Shown: positions 45,073 through 53,746 of the stretch, one piece after another
Layout of the letters: every line of letters begins with the position of its first letter
How positions within the stretch are numbered: position 1 is the stretch's first letter
Origin: Paraflavitalea devenefica
Lineage (GTDB): Bacteria > Bacteroidota > Bacteroidia > Chitinophagales > Chitinophagaceae
Assembly (NCBI RefSeq): GCF_011759375.1
Contig: NZ_JAARML010000002.1
Span: 1,798,001 to 1,862,000 of the forward strand
Direction of reading: 5' to 3'
Length of the DNA: 64,000 nucleotides
Position numbers and translations under genes: made by a program
The notes under the pieces: generated by a model
The model's input: only the letters and a program-made list of their open reading frames with translations
Told to the model about the DNA's origin: nothing
Database searches by the model: none

Positions 45073-45486
45073 ATGTATCCAGCAGAAATAGTGCAGCCCA
45101 TGAAAGAGGAGCTGACAGATTATGGTTTCACCGAGTTGCTCACACCAACAGAAGTTGACAACCAGTTAAGTAAGACAGGGACCACCCTGGTGATGATCAA
45201 TTCCGTATGTGGTTGTTCGGCGGGTTCAGCCCGCCCGGGAGTGTTGATGGCAGTGGCGAATGCCAATAAGAAGCCCGATCACCTCAGTACCAGCTTTGCG
45301 GGTTTTGATATAGATGCTATCCGGAAATTGCGTGAGCATTTATTACCGTATCCTCCCTCTTCGCCTGCCATCGCTTTATTTAAGAATGGCCAGTTGGTGC
45401 ATTTCATCGAGCGTCATCAGATTGAAGGTCGCCCGGCGCAGATGATCGCGCATAACCTGATCGCCGCTTTTGATGAATACTGTTAA
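45073..45486 (+). CDS. BrxA/BrxB family bacilliredoxin
   Basis: A 137-residue thioredoxin-like protein of the YphP/YqiW family with the CGC active site in INSVCGCSAGSARPGV, and a C-terminal cysteine as last residue. In Firmicutes these proteins remove bacillithiol from protein cysteines; many Bacteroidota also make bacillithiol. A terminator lies 45 bp downstream. Confidence 0.92.
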   Translation: MYPAEIVQPMKEELTDYGFTELLTPTEVDNQLSKTGTTLVMINSVCGCSAGSARPGVLMAVANANKKPDHLSTSFAGFDIDAIRKLREHLLPYPPSSPAIALFKNGQLVHFIERHQIEGRPAQMIAHNLIAAFDEYC

Positions 45487-45530
45487 GTAAGGAATTATGC
45501 TGATTAAATTCAGCTTTGTTCATAGTGATA

Positions 45531-45560
45531 AACCTTCCCATTCCTGGGAGGGTTTTTTAT
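45531..45560 (+). terminator. terminator of the bacilliredoxin gene
   Basis: Stem AACCTTCCCA / TGGGAGGGTT (one G-U pair), 4-nt loop, then a T run. Confidence 0.85.
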
Positions 45561-45615
45561 TGCTGGAAGCTTTTACTTATCATTGCACATTCAAAATCTC
45601 AATTACTAACACTAC

Positions 45616-46914
45616 ATGTATCCCAACCTATACTACGCTTTCCGTGATTTGTTTGGTCTTGAAGCAAGGGGACTACGCTTTGTAAATTCTTTCGGATTCT
45701 TTGTGGCGCTTTCTTTCCTGGCAGCCGCCTGGGTACTTACGCATGAGCTGAAGCGTAAAGAGCGCGCCGGGTTATTGACAGGGCAGGATGTGAAGATCAT
45801 GGTAGGCAAGCCTGCTGGTTTTGGCGATATATTACTCAATTTTATACTGGGCTTTATCCTCGGTTATAAGATCATAGGTTTATTTCTTTCCAATGATCCC
45901 GCTACAGAGGACCCGCAATCCTTTATTTTCTCTGCTGCTGGTAACTGGCCCGTAGGTATTGGCCTCGGTTTATTATTTGCCGGTATTAAGTGGTGGGAAA
46001 AGAACAAGCAAAAGCTGGATAAGCCCGAAGAGCGGATCGTGCGTATATGGCCGCATGACCGCGTAGGGGACCTGGTGATCTATGCCGCCCTCTTTGGTTT
46101 CCTGGGGGCCAAAATATTCCATAACCTGGAAAACTGGAATGAGTTCTGGGCAAGCCCGATAGAAGCCCTGCTTTCTTTCAGCGGACTTACTTTTTATGGC
46201 GGGTTGATCTGTGCTGCGGTAGCTATCTTTTTCTATGCCCGTAAGCACCAGATCGGTTTTAAGCACCTTTGCGATGCCGTGGCGCCCGGATTGATGATCG
46301 CCTATGCCATTGGCCGGATGGGCTGCCAGGTGGCCGGCGATGGCGACTGGGGCATCCTGAACAGCGCCTATATTACTACGCCCGATTCAAAGGTGGTACT
46401 GGCGGACACTGCGCAGTTTAACAGCGCCCTGCAGGCCAATAACCGCTTTTATTTAAAGACCTTCCAGGTGGAGTCGCTTGACCAGGTGCACCATAAATCA
46501 GTAAAAGCGCCTTCCTGGCTGCCCGACTGGATGGTGGCCTATCATTATCCCCATAACGTAATTAATGAGGGTACGGCCATTGCCGGCTGTACCGATCCCC
46601 AATATTGCAACCAATTGCCCATCCCGGTTTTCCCAACCCCCTTTTATGAAACGGTGATCGGGTTGCTGCTTTTTGCCCTCTTATGGTCGCTCCGCTACCG
46701 GCTGAAAGTGCCTGGTACCATGTTTGCTGTATACCTGATTGTGAATGGTTTGGAGCGGTTCTTTATAGAAAAAATACGGGTAAATACTACCTACAGCATC
46801 TTTGGTTTCCATCCTACCCAGGCGGAACTGATCTCTGCCGGACTGGTCATAACCGGGGTAGCGTTGTATTTCTACCTCACCCGTAAAAAGGCGCCCCAAC
46901 AGGCGGTAAGTTAA
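45616..46914 (+). CDS. lgt: prolipoprotein diacylglyceryl transferase, long form
   Basis: A 432-residue multi-pass membrane protein, larger than typical Lgt (about 270-300). Signatures: GLTFYGGLICAAVAIFFYARKH, the family motif IGRMGCQVAGDGDWG with the essential Arg, PTPFYETVIGLLLFALLW and ERFFIEKIRVN. The extra length is an N-terminal cytoplasmic segment and a loop at about 255-320. It transfers diacylglycerol to the lipobox Cys, the first step of lipoprotein maturation; several lipoproteins are encoded in this window. Confidence 0.92.
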   Translation: MYPNLYYAFRDLFGLEARGLRFVNSFGFFVALSFLAAAWVLTHELKRKERAGLLTGQDVKIMVGKPAGFGDILLNFILGFILGYKIIGLFLSNDPATEDPQSFIFSAAGNWPVGIGLGLLFAGIKWWEKNKQKLDKPEERIVRIWPHDRVGDLVIYAALFGFLGAKIFHNLENWNEFWASPIEALLSFSGLTFYGGLICAAVAIFFYARKHQIGFKHLCDAVAPGLMIAYAIGRMGCQVAGDGDWGILNSAYITTPDSKVVLADTAQFNSALQANNRFYLKTFQVESLDQVHHKSVKAPSWLPDWMVAYHYPHNVINEGTAIAGCTDPQYCNQLPIPVFPTPFYETVIGLLLFALLWSLRYRLKVPGTMFAVYLIVNGLERFFIEKIRVNTTYSIFGFHPTQAELISAGLVITGVALYFYLTRKKAPQQAVS

Positions 46915-47353
46915 TTTTTCCCTTCTTTTCTACCTGGGATGGCAGGTGAATGGTACCCTTTAGCTTTAGGAGTGGTAATGGAATGCCCGGGGAATGGTAG
47001 GGGAATGCTCTGCAATAGCACTAAGATAGTACTGGGAATGGCCTGGGACTATACTGTACAGTACTATCCAAGGCCATTCTTAGGCCATTCCCAGGCAACC
47101 CCCTGGCCAGTATACTACCATCCGGCGCCCATTCTGGTAGCCGTTCGCGCCCATTTTCCTGCCATTTATCCCAATCGGCGGTTGCGCTGTAACCTATTTG
47201 CCGCTGGCACGTCACACTATTGTCACCCAATTATTACCGGATATCAATAAAACCAGCCTTTCAACACTTGGCAATGTACTATGCGTAACATAGTACCTAT
47301 TTTTGGACTGTAATTAATAAGACAAAGTATTCAACAAAGTAAAGAGTATAGCC
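46915..47353. other. 439-bp region between lgt and the TonB receptor gene
   Basis: Dominated by the 11-bp periodic array at 46938-47168. The remaining 180 bp before the receptor gene hold no supported promoter or RNA. A second short palindromic piece, GTACTATGCGTAACATAGTAC, lies near 47276. Confidence 0.6.
46938..47168. repeat. 11-bp periodic array (about 21 units) arranged as a large imperfect palindrome
   Basis: Units of exactly 11 bp, for example aatggtagggg, aatgctctgca, atagcactaag, atagtactggg, aatggcctggg in the left half; aaggccattct, taggccattcc, gcgcccattct, gcgcccatttt in the right half. The centre is TACTGTACAGTA at 47052-47063. Left-half units are complementary to right-half units. 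The arms CTGGGAATGGCCT (47031-47043) and AGGCCATTCCCAG differ by one inserted 11-mer, which suggests unit gain or loss. Confidence 0.85.
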
Positions 47354-49831
47354 ATGAGAACAAAACTGACCTTAGCAACCATTATCCTGACTGTTTTAAA
47401 CCTGGTAGCCCTGGCGCAGAACGGAGCCTCCCGTATTACCGGGAAAGTAGGGGATGCCAGTCAGGCTGCCATCCAGGCGGCCACTGTAACGCTGTTAAAA
47501 GCCAAAGATTCTGCAGTAGTGAAGATGTCGGTTTCCGATAAAGCCGGCCAATTTGAGTTTGAAAATATCCCCGATGGTAAATATCTGCTGGCAGTATCGG
47601 CCGTGGGACATACCAAAAAATATACCCCTGCTTTTGAAGTAGCTGGTACTGCAGTAGAAGTGGCCCCGGTAGTGCTTGCCGGCCAATCGAAGGAAATGAA
47701 AGCCGTGACCGTTACCGCCAGCAGGCCCATGATTGAGCAAAAGATTGATAAGACAGTGCTGAATGTGGAAGCCTCTGTTACCAATGTAGGCGCCAATGCC
47801 CTGGAAGTGCTGGAAAAAGCACCCGGCGTACAGGTGGATAAGGATGGTAATATCAGCCTGAAAGGTAAACAGGGCGTTATTATCATGATGGATGGCCGTC
47901 CTTCCTACCTCAGCGGCCCCGAACTGGCCAACCTGCTGAAAGGTATGCAGGCTTCCCAACTGGACCAGATCGAGATCATGACCAATCCGCCTGCCAAATA
48001 CGATGCGGCCGGTAACTCAGGGATCATCAATATCAAAACCAAGAAAAATAAGATCAAAGGATTTAACGGGAATATAACTGCAGGTGTGGGTCAGGGCGTT
48101 TATTTCAAGACGAATGAAAGCATCAGCCTCAATTACCGTGATGGTAAAATGAACCTCTTCAGCAGCTATAGCTTTGGATACAATGAGAATTTCCAGCAAC
48201 TGGATATCTACCGCCGCTATAAAAATGATGACAAGACGACCAACGCCATTTTTGAGCAAACGGCTTTCATGAAGCGCATGAACCGTAACAATAACCTGAA
48301 ACTGGGCATGGATTATTACCTCACCCAAAAAACGACCCTGGGTATTGTGTTGAGTGGTTCTTACAACCCGCAAACCAATGATGGTGATAATACCAGCTAC
48401 CTCAAGAACCCAATGGGCCAGGTTGATTCTATAGTTAAAGCAGATTCCTATATCCGGGAAGCCTGGAAGAATGGCAGCGTAAACCTGAACATACGCCACC
48501 AGTTTGATTCCACCGGCCGTGAGTTTTCAGCCGACCTGGATTATATCCGTTATGATGCTTCCAATGATCAGTATTTTATCAATACTACTTTTTCACCTGT
48601 CTGGGTGAAAAGGTACGATGAACAGTTGAATGGTGTGCTGCCCTCCACGATTGATATTTATTCTGCCAAAGCGGATTATACCCTTCCGCTGAAGAAGGGC
48701 GCCAAACTGGAAATGGGCGTAAAATCAAGCTATGTGACTACAGATAACAAAGCCAACTATTCAGAGTTCGTAGGTGGCCAGTGGCAGCCGGATATTACGA
48801 AAACCAACTACTTTGACTATGAAGAGAATATTAACGCCGCTTATGTAAGTTTCAATAAGCAGTTGAATAAAAAATGGGGCGTGCAGGCTGGTTTACGGTT
48901 TGAGAATACCAACCTGAAAGGACGGCAAACTGACCTTGATCCTGATCAGCCGGATTCTTCTTTTGACCGTTCTTATAATGGCTTGTTCCCTACCATTTAT
49001 TTTAGTTACAATGCCAGTAAGGACAACCAGTTTGGTATATCTTACGGCCGTCGTATAGACAGGCCCGGCTACCAGGACCTGAACCCGTTCATGTTCTTCA
49101 TTGATAAGTATACCTATGGCCGTGGTAACCCTTTCCTGAAACCTCAGTATTCCAACAACTTTGAGTTTACACATATCTTCAAGGGAATACTGACCACCAA
49201 CCTTAACTATAGTATTACCAAAGACGTCTTTAATGAAACTTTCACACAGGAAAAACGGCCCAATGGTGAAAGGGGGTATGCTACCATTGTGCGCGAAGGC
49301 AATATTGGCAAGCGGGAAAATGCAGGCATTGCAGTGAGTGTACAGACGCCGGTAGCCAAATGGCTAACCATAATGGTATATACCAATTACAATTATATCA
49401 AGTATAGTGGCGTGGTTAATGGCGAAGAATTGAAAATAGAAGCCGGTAACCTGATGATGAACATGAACAACCAGTTTAAGTTCAATAAAGGATGGGGTGC
49501 TGAGCTGAGTGGCTGGTACCGTACAAAAGGGCCGGACGGCCAGATATTGCTGGACCCGTTTGGCCAACTGTCTGCCGGTGTCTCAAAGCAAGTGTTGAAA
49601 GGCAAGGGTACCGTGAAGCTGAATGTGCGTGATATTTTCTATACACAACAACCCAAAGGACATATCAACTTCGAAAATACGGAAGCCCGCTTTAAGAATT
49701 CGCGCGATACCCGGGTAGTAAACCTCACCCTGACCTATCGTTTTGGCAAGCCCCTGAAAAATGGGAATGGTCAGCGTAAGAAAGGTGGCGCCGGTGAAGA
49801 GCAGAACCGTGTAAAAGGCGCCGGAGAGTAA
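47354..49831 (+). CDS. TonB-dependent receptor, outer membrane beta-barrel family with CarboxypepD_reg domain
   Basis: An 825-residue protein with a signal peptide ending LALAQ, a carboxypeptidase-regulatory-like domain (about 28-108), a plug (ALEVLEKAPGVQVDKDGNISLKGKQGVIIMMDGRPSYLSG; ANPPAKYDAAGNSGIINIKTKK-like segment) and a barrel with YGRRIDRPGYQDLNPF. This is the OMP_b-brl_3 type, distinct from SusC, and lacks a SusD partner. It ends in a basic Gly-rich tail. Ligand unknown. Confidence 0.9.
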   Translation: MRTKLTLATIILTVLNLVALAQNGASRITGKVGDASQAAIQAATVTLLKAKDSAVVKMSVSDKAGQFEFENIPDGKYLLAVSAVGHTKKYTPAFEVAGTAVEVAPVVLAGQSKEMKAVTVTASRPMIEQKIDKTVLNVEASVTNVGANALEVLEKAPGVQVDKDGNISLKGKQGVIIMMDGRPSYLSGPELANLLKGMQASQLDQIEIMTNPPAKYDAAGNSGIINIKTKKNKIKGFNGNITAGVGQGVYFKTNESISLNYRDGKMNLFSSYSFGYNENFQQLDIYRRYKNDDKTTNAIFEQTAFMKRMNRNNNLKLGMDYYLTQKTTLGIVLSGSYNPQTNDGDNTSYLKNPMGQVDSIVKADSYIREAWKNGSVNLNIRHQFDSTGREFSADLDYIRYDASNDQYFINTTFSPVWVKRYDEQLNGVLPSTIDIYSAKADYTLPLKKGAKLEMGVKSSYVTTDNKANYSEFVGGQWQPDITKTNYFDYEENINAAYVSFNKQLNKKWGVQAGLRFENTNLKGRQTDLDPDQPDSSFDRSYNGLFPTIYFSYNASKDNQFGISYGRRIDRPGYQDLNPFMFFIDKYTYGRGNPFLKPQYSNNFEFTHIFKGILTTNLNYSITKDVFNETFTQEKRPNGERGYATIVREGNIGKRENAGIAVSVQTPVAKWLTIMVYTNYNYIKYSGVVNGEELKIEAGNLMMNMNNQFKFNKGWGAELSGWYRTKGPDGQILLDPFGQLSAGVSKQVLKGKGTVKLNVRDIFYTQQPKGHINFENTEARFKNSRDTRVVNLTLTYRFGKPLKNGNGQRKKGGAGEEQNRVKGAGE

Positions 49832-50092
49832 TAAAGAAAAGATGACGGCTGATGTTTCCCAAAATGGAAAAGTTTTCGACTAATGGGAAAAGCGGTTCGT
49901 GAATAGGACAGGAGAGAGCCGCTCTGCAACATGGCAGCAGTTATGTGGCAGAGGGGTCGCCTGCTGAGTAGAAAGGAGATGAGTGCTGTATTAACGTTGT
50001 TTTAATTATTGTGCAGGGCTTTTAGAAAATTTTAACAGGGTATGGCACAACCTTTTCTCTTTAAAATAGTCATATATAGGTAAGCAACAACA
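49832..50092. other. 261-bp region after the TonB receptor gene
   Basis: No terminator-quality hairpin with a T run, RNA gene or frame could be supported. It probably carries the promoter of the short lipopeptide-like frame at 50093. Confidence 0.35.
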
Positions 50093-50161
50093 ATGAAAAA
50101 AATAATACTCATAGTAATCGTGTTGATGTATATCGTAGGATGCGGAATATCCTACATGTAG
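50093..50161 (+). CDS. possible 22-residue lipopeptide/small membrane peptide
   Basis: An ATG frame of 22 codons: MKKIILIVIVLMYIV, then GCGISYM. Two lysines, a hydrophobic core and a V-G-C lipobox-like end make a complete lipoprotein signal; the mature part would be only six residues starting at Cys17. The leader is A-rich (AAGCAACAACA), as usual for this phylum. The transcript could end at the terminator at 50303. It may be a real micropeptide or a chance frame. Confidence 0.4.
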   Translation: MKKIILIVIVLMYIVGCGISYM

Positions 50162-50302
50162 AATAATAAAAAGATACTGCTGTGCGTTTAAGGACAGAGT
50201 GATTCAGTGAGCAGGTTTTTTATCAGCCGTGAAGTATTAAGCAAAGCGATCTATAAAAAGTTATTATACATTTTTTCTCATAAGCAGTTAGTTTTGGTTA
50301 AC

Positions 50303-50328
50303 GGGCCCCATGTCTATGGGGCCTTTTT
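50303..50328 (+). terminator. terminator after the lipopeptide-like frame
   Basis: Stem GGCCCCAT / ATGGGGCC, 4-nt loop, then five T on the plus strand. It ends transcription from the left before the convergent phosphoesterase gene. Confidence 0.85.
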
Positions 50329-50336
50329 AATTTACT

Positions 50337-51104
50337 TCACCGGTAAGAAATTTCATATAACTCATTCACCGGGTCCGACTGCCAGTATTGTTTGGTTTCT
50401 ACGTTCATAATGGTTAAGCGCCCACCGCCTCCGGCCCCGGTATCGAGGTTATTTACATTGGCTGCTTTCATGGGTTTGTCTGTTCCCCACATGATGGTAC
50501 GGGTATGGCCTATAAAAATTTCCCGGAACCGGGTAGACATACGGAATGTCCCCGGCCTCTTTTTCCCCCTGTTGGAAGCCTCCCAGGAAAGCGCTTCCAG
50601 CCAAAGCTCCCGGTCCCAGTAATACAAATACGGTTCCTGTTTCCGGAAAGGCCGCTGCCGGTTGAAGCCTGCATGTACAAAACAGTTCCCGGCCGTATCG
50701 GTATAATACAATTGCTGGCTGTTAAAGAAGTCCCTGTGGGTAGCTGGTACATCGGTGGGAGACAGGGCCAGGGGATGAATGTACCCATAGGCAGTAATGA
50801 CGTCTTCCTTGCCGGCTGCTATCAGGTAGGAGCGGAGGGTGCCTTCGCCGCCCTGGGCCCAAAGCTGGGGATGCAGGCCCGTTTGCAGGAAGTCCTGGAA
50901 CCAGTCGTCATGATTCCCTTTAATCGCTATCAGGTGCCGGATCTTCATCAGTTCTTCCACGCAAGCAAATACTTCAGCATACCCATCGGTAATATCGCCC
51001 AATTGAACCAGGATGTCCTGTTCATAATCAAAAGCGGAACGCTGCAGGCATTGGAGAAGGGCCCGGTAGCTTCCGTGGATATCGCCCATAACATAGGTGG
51101 TCAT
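50337..51104 (-). CDS. metallophosphoesterase, serine/threonine phosphatase type
   Basis: A 255-residue protein with the phosphoesterase blocks GDIHGSY (about 7), LGDITDGY (about 35), KGNHDDWF (about 64), FVHAGFN and GHTRT. The second block deviates from the usual GDxxDRG. The layout resembles PrpE/PrpA-type or diadenosine tetraphosphate phosphatases. The start at 51104 (MTTYVMGDIHG) puts the first motif near the N-terminus, as usual. Substrate unknown. Divergent from yajQ. Confidence 0.88.
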   Translation of the reverse strand: MTTYVMGDIHGSYRALLQCLQRSAFDYEQDILVQLGDITDGYAEVFACVEELMKIRHLIAIKGNHDDWFQDFLQTGLHPQLWAQGGEGTLRSYLIAAGKEDVITAYGYIHPLALSPTDVPATHRDFFNSQQLYYTDTAGNCFVHAGFNRQRPFRKQEPYLYYWDRELWLEALSWEASNRGKKRPGTFRMSTRFREIFIGHTRTIMWGTDKPMKAANVNNLDTGAGGGGRLTIMNVETKQYWQSDPVNELYEISYR

Positions 51105-51158
51105 TGCTGATAAGATTTCAGGTAGCAAATTAGCATATTATGATTTCAGTACATTCCA

Positions 51159-51166
51159 TAGCTTTG
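51159..51166 (+). promoter_or_regulatory. -7 box upstream of yajQ
   Basis: TAGCTTTG matches TAnnTTTG; start codon 15 bp downstream. It supports the start at 51182 over the ATG at 51140. Confidence 0.45.
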
Positions 51167-51181
51167 CCGCAAAATGTTGCT

Positions 51182-51673
51182 ATGCCCTCATTCGATATCG
51201 TTAGTAAAGTAGACGCCCAGGCATTGGACAATGCCGTAAACGTTACTACCAAGGAAATTACCAACCGGTTTGACTTCAAGGGGTCCCATGTAGTGATCAA
51301 CCTGGATAAAAAGGAGTTTAAGATCAACCTGGAAACAGAGGACGACATGAAGATGCGCCAGCTCATTGATGTATTGATCAACCGCGCCCATAAGCAGGGC
51401 ATTGCCCCCCAGGCGTTTGATACCTCCAGGGAATCCTATCCCAGTGGCAAGGTGACCAAGCAGGAGGTAAGCGTACGCAATGGCCTCAAGCAGGAAGATG
51501 CCAAAAAGATCGTAAAGCTGATCAAGGATTCCGGCCTTAAAGTACAGGCCCAGATCATGGATGATACCGTACGGGTGACCGGCAAAAAGATTGATGACCT
51601 GCAGGAAGTGATACAACTATGCCGGGGGGCGGAACTGGGTATTCCATTGCAATATGAGAATATGAGGAGTTAG
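51182..51673 (+). CDS. yajQ: YajQ family nucleotide-binding protein
   Basis: A 163-residue protein starting MPSFDIVSKVDAQALDNAVN, the family's conserved N-terminus, with TNRFDFKGS and the C-terminal VRVTGKKIDDLQEVIQL. YajQ homologues bind cyclic di-GMP or nucleotides; the role varies among species. The longer frame from 51140 adds 14 residues before the conserved start and overlaps the promoter box. Confidence 0.94.
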   Translation: MPSFDIVSKVDAQALDNAVNVTTKEITNRFDFKGSHVVINLDKKEFKINLETEDDMKMRQLIDVLINRAHKQGIAPQAFDTSRESYPSGKVTKQEVSVRNGLKQEDAKKIVKLIKDSGLKVQAQIMDDTVRVTGKKIDDLQEVIQLCRGAELGIPLQYENMRS

Positions 51674-51995
51674 GCCAAATGTGCATAACTCGGTGCACAA
51701 CTGGTGCATATCAGAAGGGCATAAAATTTGGAACCGCTATAGATTATAAAGTATCTTAGATGTAGAAAGTCGCCGGAAATACTTAACTGGATTGAAAGCG
51801 ATTTTTAGAAAGCATTGGATTGATAACTCATACGAACTTAGGTGAGTATGAATATTAACCCGGTGCTTTTTTTATTTCATTTTCTTTAACTTATCTTTCT
51901 GCAACCCCACCCATCCGTTTCCCATCTATATAATAGGAAATCAACGCAAACGGTTGAGAAGGGCTGAATGATTGATTTTAGTCAATAATTAGTGT

Positions 51996-52016
51996 TGCAA
52001 CTATAATTTTGTTGCA
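51996..52016. promoter_or_regulatory. inverted repeat upstream of rpmE2
   Basis: TGCAAC-N9-GTTGCA, 34 bp upstream of the -33 box. Type B L31 genes are often Zur-controlled, but this sequence is not the known Zur box, so its role is open. Confidence 0.3.
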
Positions 52017-52049
52017 TATAAAATTGGCCAAGAATTGAAATAAATTTAA

Positions 52050-52081
52050 TTTGGCAGTAAGACAGTCGGGAGGTAATTTTG
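52050..52081 (+). promoter_or_regulatory. promoter of rpmE2
   Basis: TTTG (52050-52053), 20 bp, TAATTTTG (52074-52081): a full Bacteroidota -33/-7 match. It predicts a leader of about 55 nt. Confidence 0.65.
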
Positions 52082-52143
52082 CGACTTTGTAAATATTAAA
52101 ATTTTGTACGGCAAAATCCGTGCAACCTTTAAATCAAAGAGTT

Positions 52144-52395
52144 ATGAAAAAAGGCATCCATCCCGAAGGTTATCGGTTCGTTGTTTTCAAGGACATGAGT
52201 AATGGTTACAGTTTTTTGAGCCGTTCTACAGCCCCTACCAAAGAGACTATTAAGTTTGAAGATGGTAAGGAGTATCCGTTGATAAAGCTTGAAATTTCAA
52301 ATACTTCTCACCCGTTCTATACTGGTCAGAATGTATTGGTTGACACTGCTGGTAGAATTGATAAGTTCAAAAAGCGTTACGAAAAGAAGAAATAA
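52144..52395 (+). CDS. rpmE2: 50S ribosomal protein L31 type B (zinc-independent)
   Basis: An 83-residue L31 of the C-minus type: MKKGIHPEGYRFVVFKDMSNG and SHPFYTGQNVLVDTAGRIDKFKKRY. The zinc-binding cysteines of type A L31 are absent. Start at 52144, where MKKGIHPE aligns with the family start. Confidence 0.96.
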   Translation: MKKGIHPEGYRFVVFKDMSNGYSFLSRSTAPTKETIKFEDGKEYPLIKLEISNTSHPFYTGQNVLVDTAGRIDKFKKRYEKKK

Positions 52396-52440
52396 GCTTA
52401 ACTTCAGCATAACATTTTTTGTTTTTCATGGCTATACTTT

Positions 52441-52475
52441 CCCTTTCCTATTCTTAGGAGAGGGATTCTTTTTTA
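52441..52475 (+). terminator. terminator of rpmE2
   Basis: Stem CCCTTTCC / GGAGAGGG (one G-U pair), then ATTCTTTTTT, 45 bp after the stop. Confidence 0.8.
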
Positions 52476-52477
52476 AG

Positions 52478-52563
52478 GCAAGTGGTAAGTAGCGAGTGGC
52501 TAGTGGGCCTTTAATTCGCCAGCCACTGCTCAATACTCGCCACTAGCCATTTACCACTCGCCC
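52478..52563. repeat. period-7 repeat in two facing arms
   Basis: Left arm gcaagtg, gtaagta, gcgagtg, gctagtg; right arm ctcgcca, ctagcca, tttacca, ctcgccc, the reverse complement of the left with small changes. It can fold into a long imperfect hairpin between rpmE2 and the GlmU-family gene. Confidence 0.85.
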
Positions 52564-52639
52564 CATATCTCTCTGGAACCAAGATTGCATATAAGTATTA
52601 CATTTGAAAATCAGTCAATAAACAGTGTAATACCTACTT

Positions 52640-53695
52640 ATGATATTCCTGAATGACAAAGAAGTACGCGACCATTTATTTCCTTTCACGCTCATGCGTT
52701 CTGCCGCCGATATCCGTATCGGCATTCTCACCATCCGCGAGAAGTGGGAAGCCTTACTGGGGCAGGAGGTAAAAGTAGTGGGAGACGCTTCTCATGTAAT
52801 TTCCCCCGAAGCGGCCCTCTTTGCTGCCAATATTATTCCTTCCGAACAGTTTATCGCTTCCCTGCAAAAAGATGACAATACGCTCAAAAAAGACCCCGAT
52901 TGGGAGGCTATTAAAATACTGCAGTATCCCTGGCATATTTTTGAATGGAATGACTGGGCCCTGCGGGAAGATTTCAAATTGGTTACCCGTGACAGGGCTT
53001 CCCAGGTGATCCCCGAAAGTGTGCAGGTGATTAATGCAAAAGACATTTTTATAGAGCCGGGCGCCCGCCTGGCCCATTGTATGCTCAATGCTTCTACCGG
53101 GCCTGTTTATATCGGCAAGGATGCCGAGATCATGGAGGGCAGCTTCATCAGGGGGCCCTTTGCGCTTTGTGAGGGCGCTGTAGTGAAGATGGGCAGCAAA
53201 ATATATGGCGCTACCACCATCGGTCCTTACTGCACGGTGGGCGGCGAGATCAAGAACAGTATTTTCTTTGGCTATTCCAATAAAGCACACGATGGCTATC
53301 TGGGCGATGCCGTGATAGGAGAGTGGTGCAACCTGGGCGCCGGTTCTTCCAATTCCAACCTGAAGAACAATGCCACCGATGTACGTGTGTGGCATCAGCC
53401 TTCCAAAGATTATATCCGCGCCGGCATGAAGTGTGGCCTGCTCATGGGCGATTATTCCCGTGCCGCTATTAATACAGCTTTTAATACCGGCACCGTGACA
53501 GGCATCTGCACGAATATTTTTGGGGAAGGGCTTACCCCGAAATTCATACCCAGTTTTACCTGGGGAAGCAAGGCATTATCGAGGTATGAATTTGAAAAAG
53601 CATTGTCCGATATCAGTAATTGGAAAAAATTAAAGAATCGGGAACTCACAGATGCGGAAGCAAAGCAATTGAAACATATTTTTGAGCAATCATAG
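52640..53695 (+). CDS. GlmU-family sugar nucleotidyltransferase-like protein
   Basis: A 351-residue protein. The N-terminal 130 residues resemble a reduced nucleotidyltransferase (MIFLNDKEVRDHLFPFTLMRSAADIRIGILTIREKW); the canonical LAAGxGTRM loop is missing. The C-terminal part is a left-handed beta helix of hexapeptide repeats (IEPGARLAHC, YIGKDAEIMEGSFIRGP, MGSKIYGATTIGPYCTVGGEIKNSIF, GAGSSNSNLKNN). It is common in Bacteroidota next to tpiA, which lies 51 bp downstream. The substrate is unknown; the missing loop argues against ordinary GlmU activity. Confidence 0.85.
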   Translation: MIFLNDKEVRDHLFPFTLMRSAADIRIGILTIREKWEALLGQEVKVVGDASHVISPEAALFAANIIPSEQFIASLQKDDNTLKKDPDWEAIKILQYPWHIFEWNDWALREDFKLVTRDRASQVIPESVQVINAKDIFIEPGARLAHCMLNASTGPVYIGKDAEIMEGSFIRGPFALCEGAVVKMGSKIYGATTIGPYCTVGGEIKNSIFFGYSNKAHDGYLGDAVIGEWCNLGAGSSNSNLKNNATDVRVWHQPSKDYIRAGMKCGLLMGDYSRAAINTAFNTGTVTGICTNIFGEGLTPKFIPSFTWGSKALSRYEFEKALSDISNWKKLKNRELTDAEAKQLKHIFEQS

Positions 53696-53746
53696 TAATG
53701 ATAGGTCATCGAAACAGTAAAAGAATCTAAAACAAATCAACCAAAC

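Larger units (their letters stand above)
51674..52143. other. 470-bp region upstream of rpmE2
   Basis: Holds the rpmE2 promoter at 52050-52081 and an inverted repeat TGCAAC / GTTGCA (51996-52016, 9-bp spacer). No gene or RNA was recognised in the first 320 bp, which is AT-rich with a T8 run near 51867. Confidence 0.4.

Noticed and set aside
46938..47168. Insertion sequence or transposon end
   Set aside because: The palindrome has no transposase gene and no flanking target duplication that I can see.
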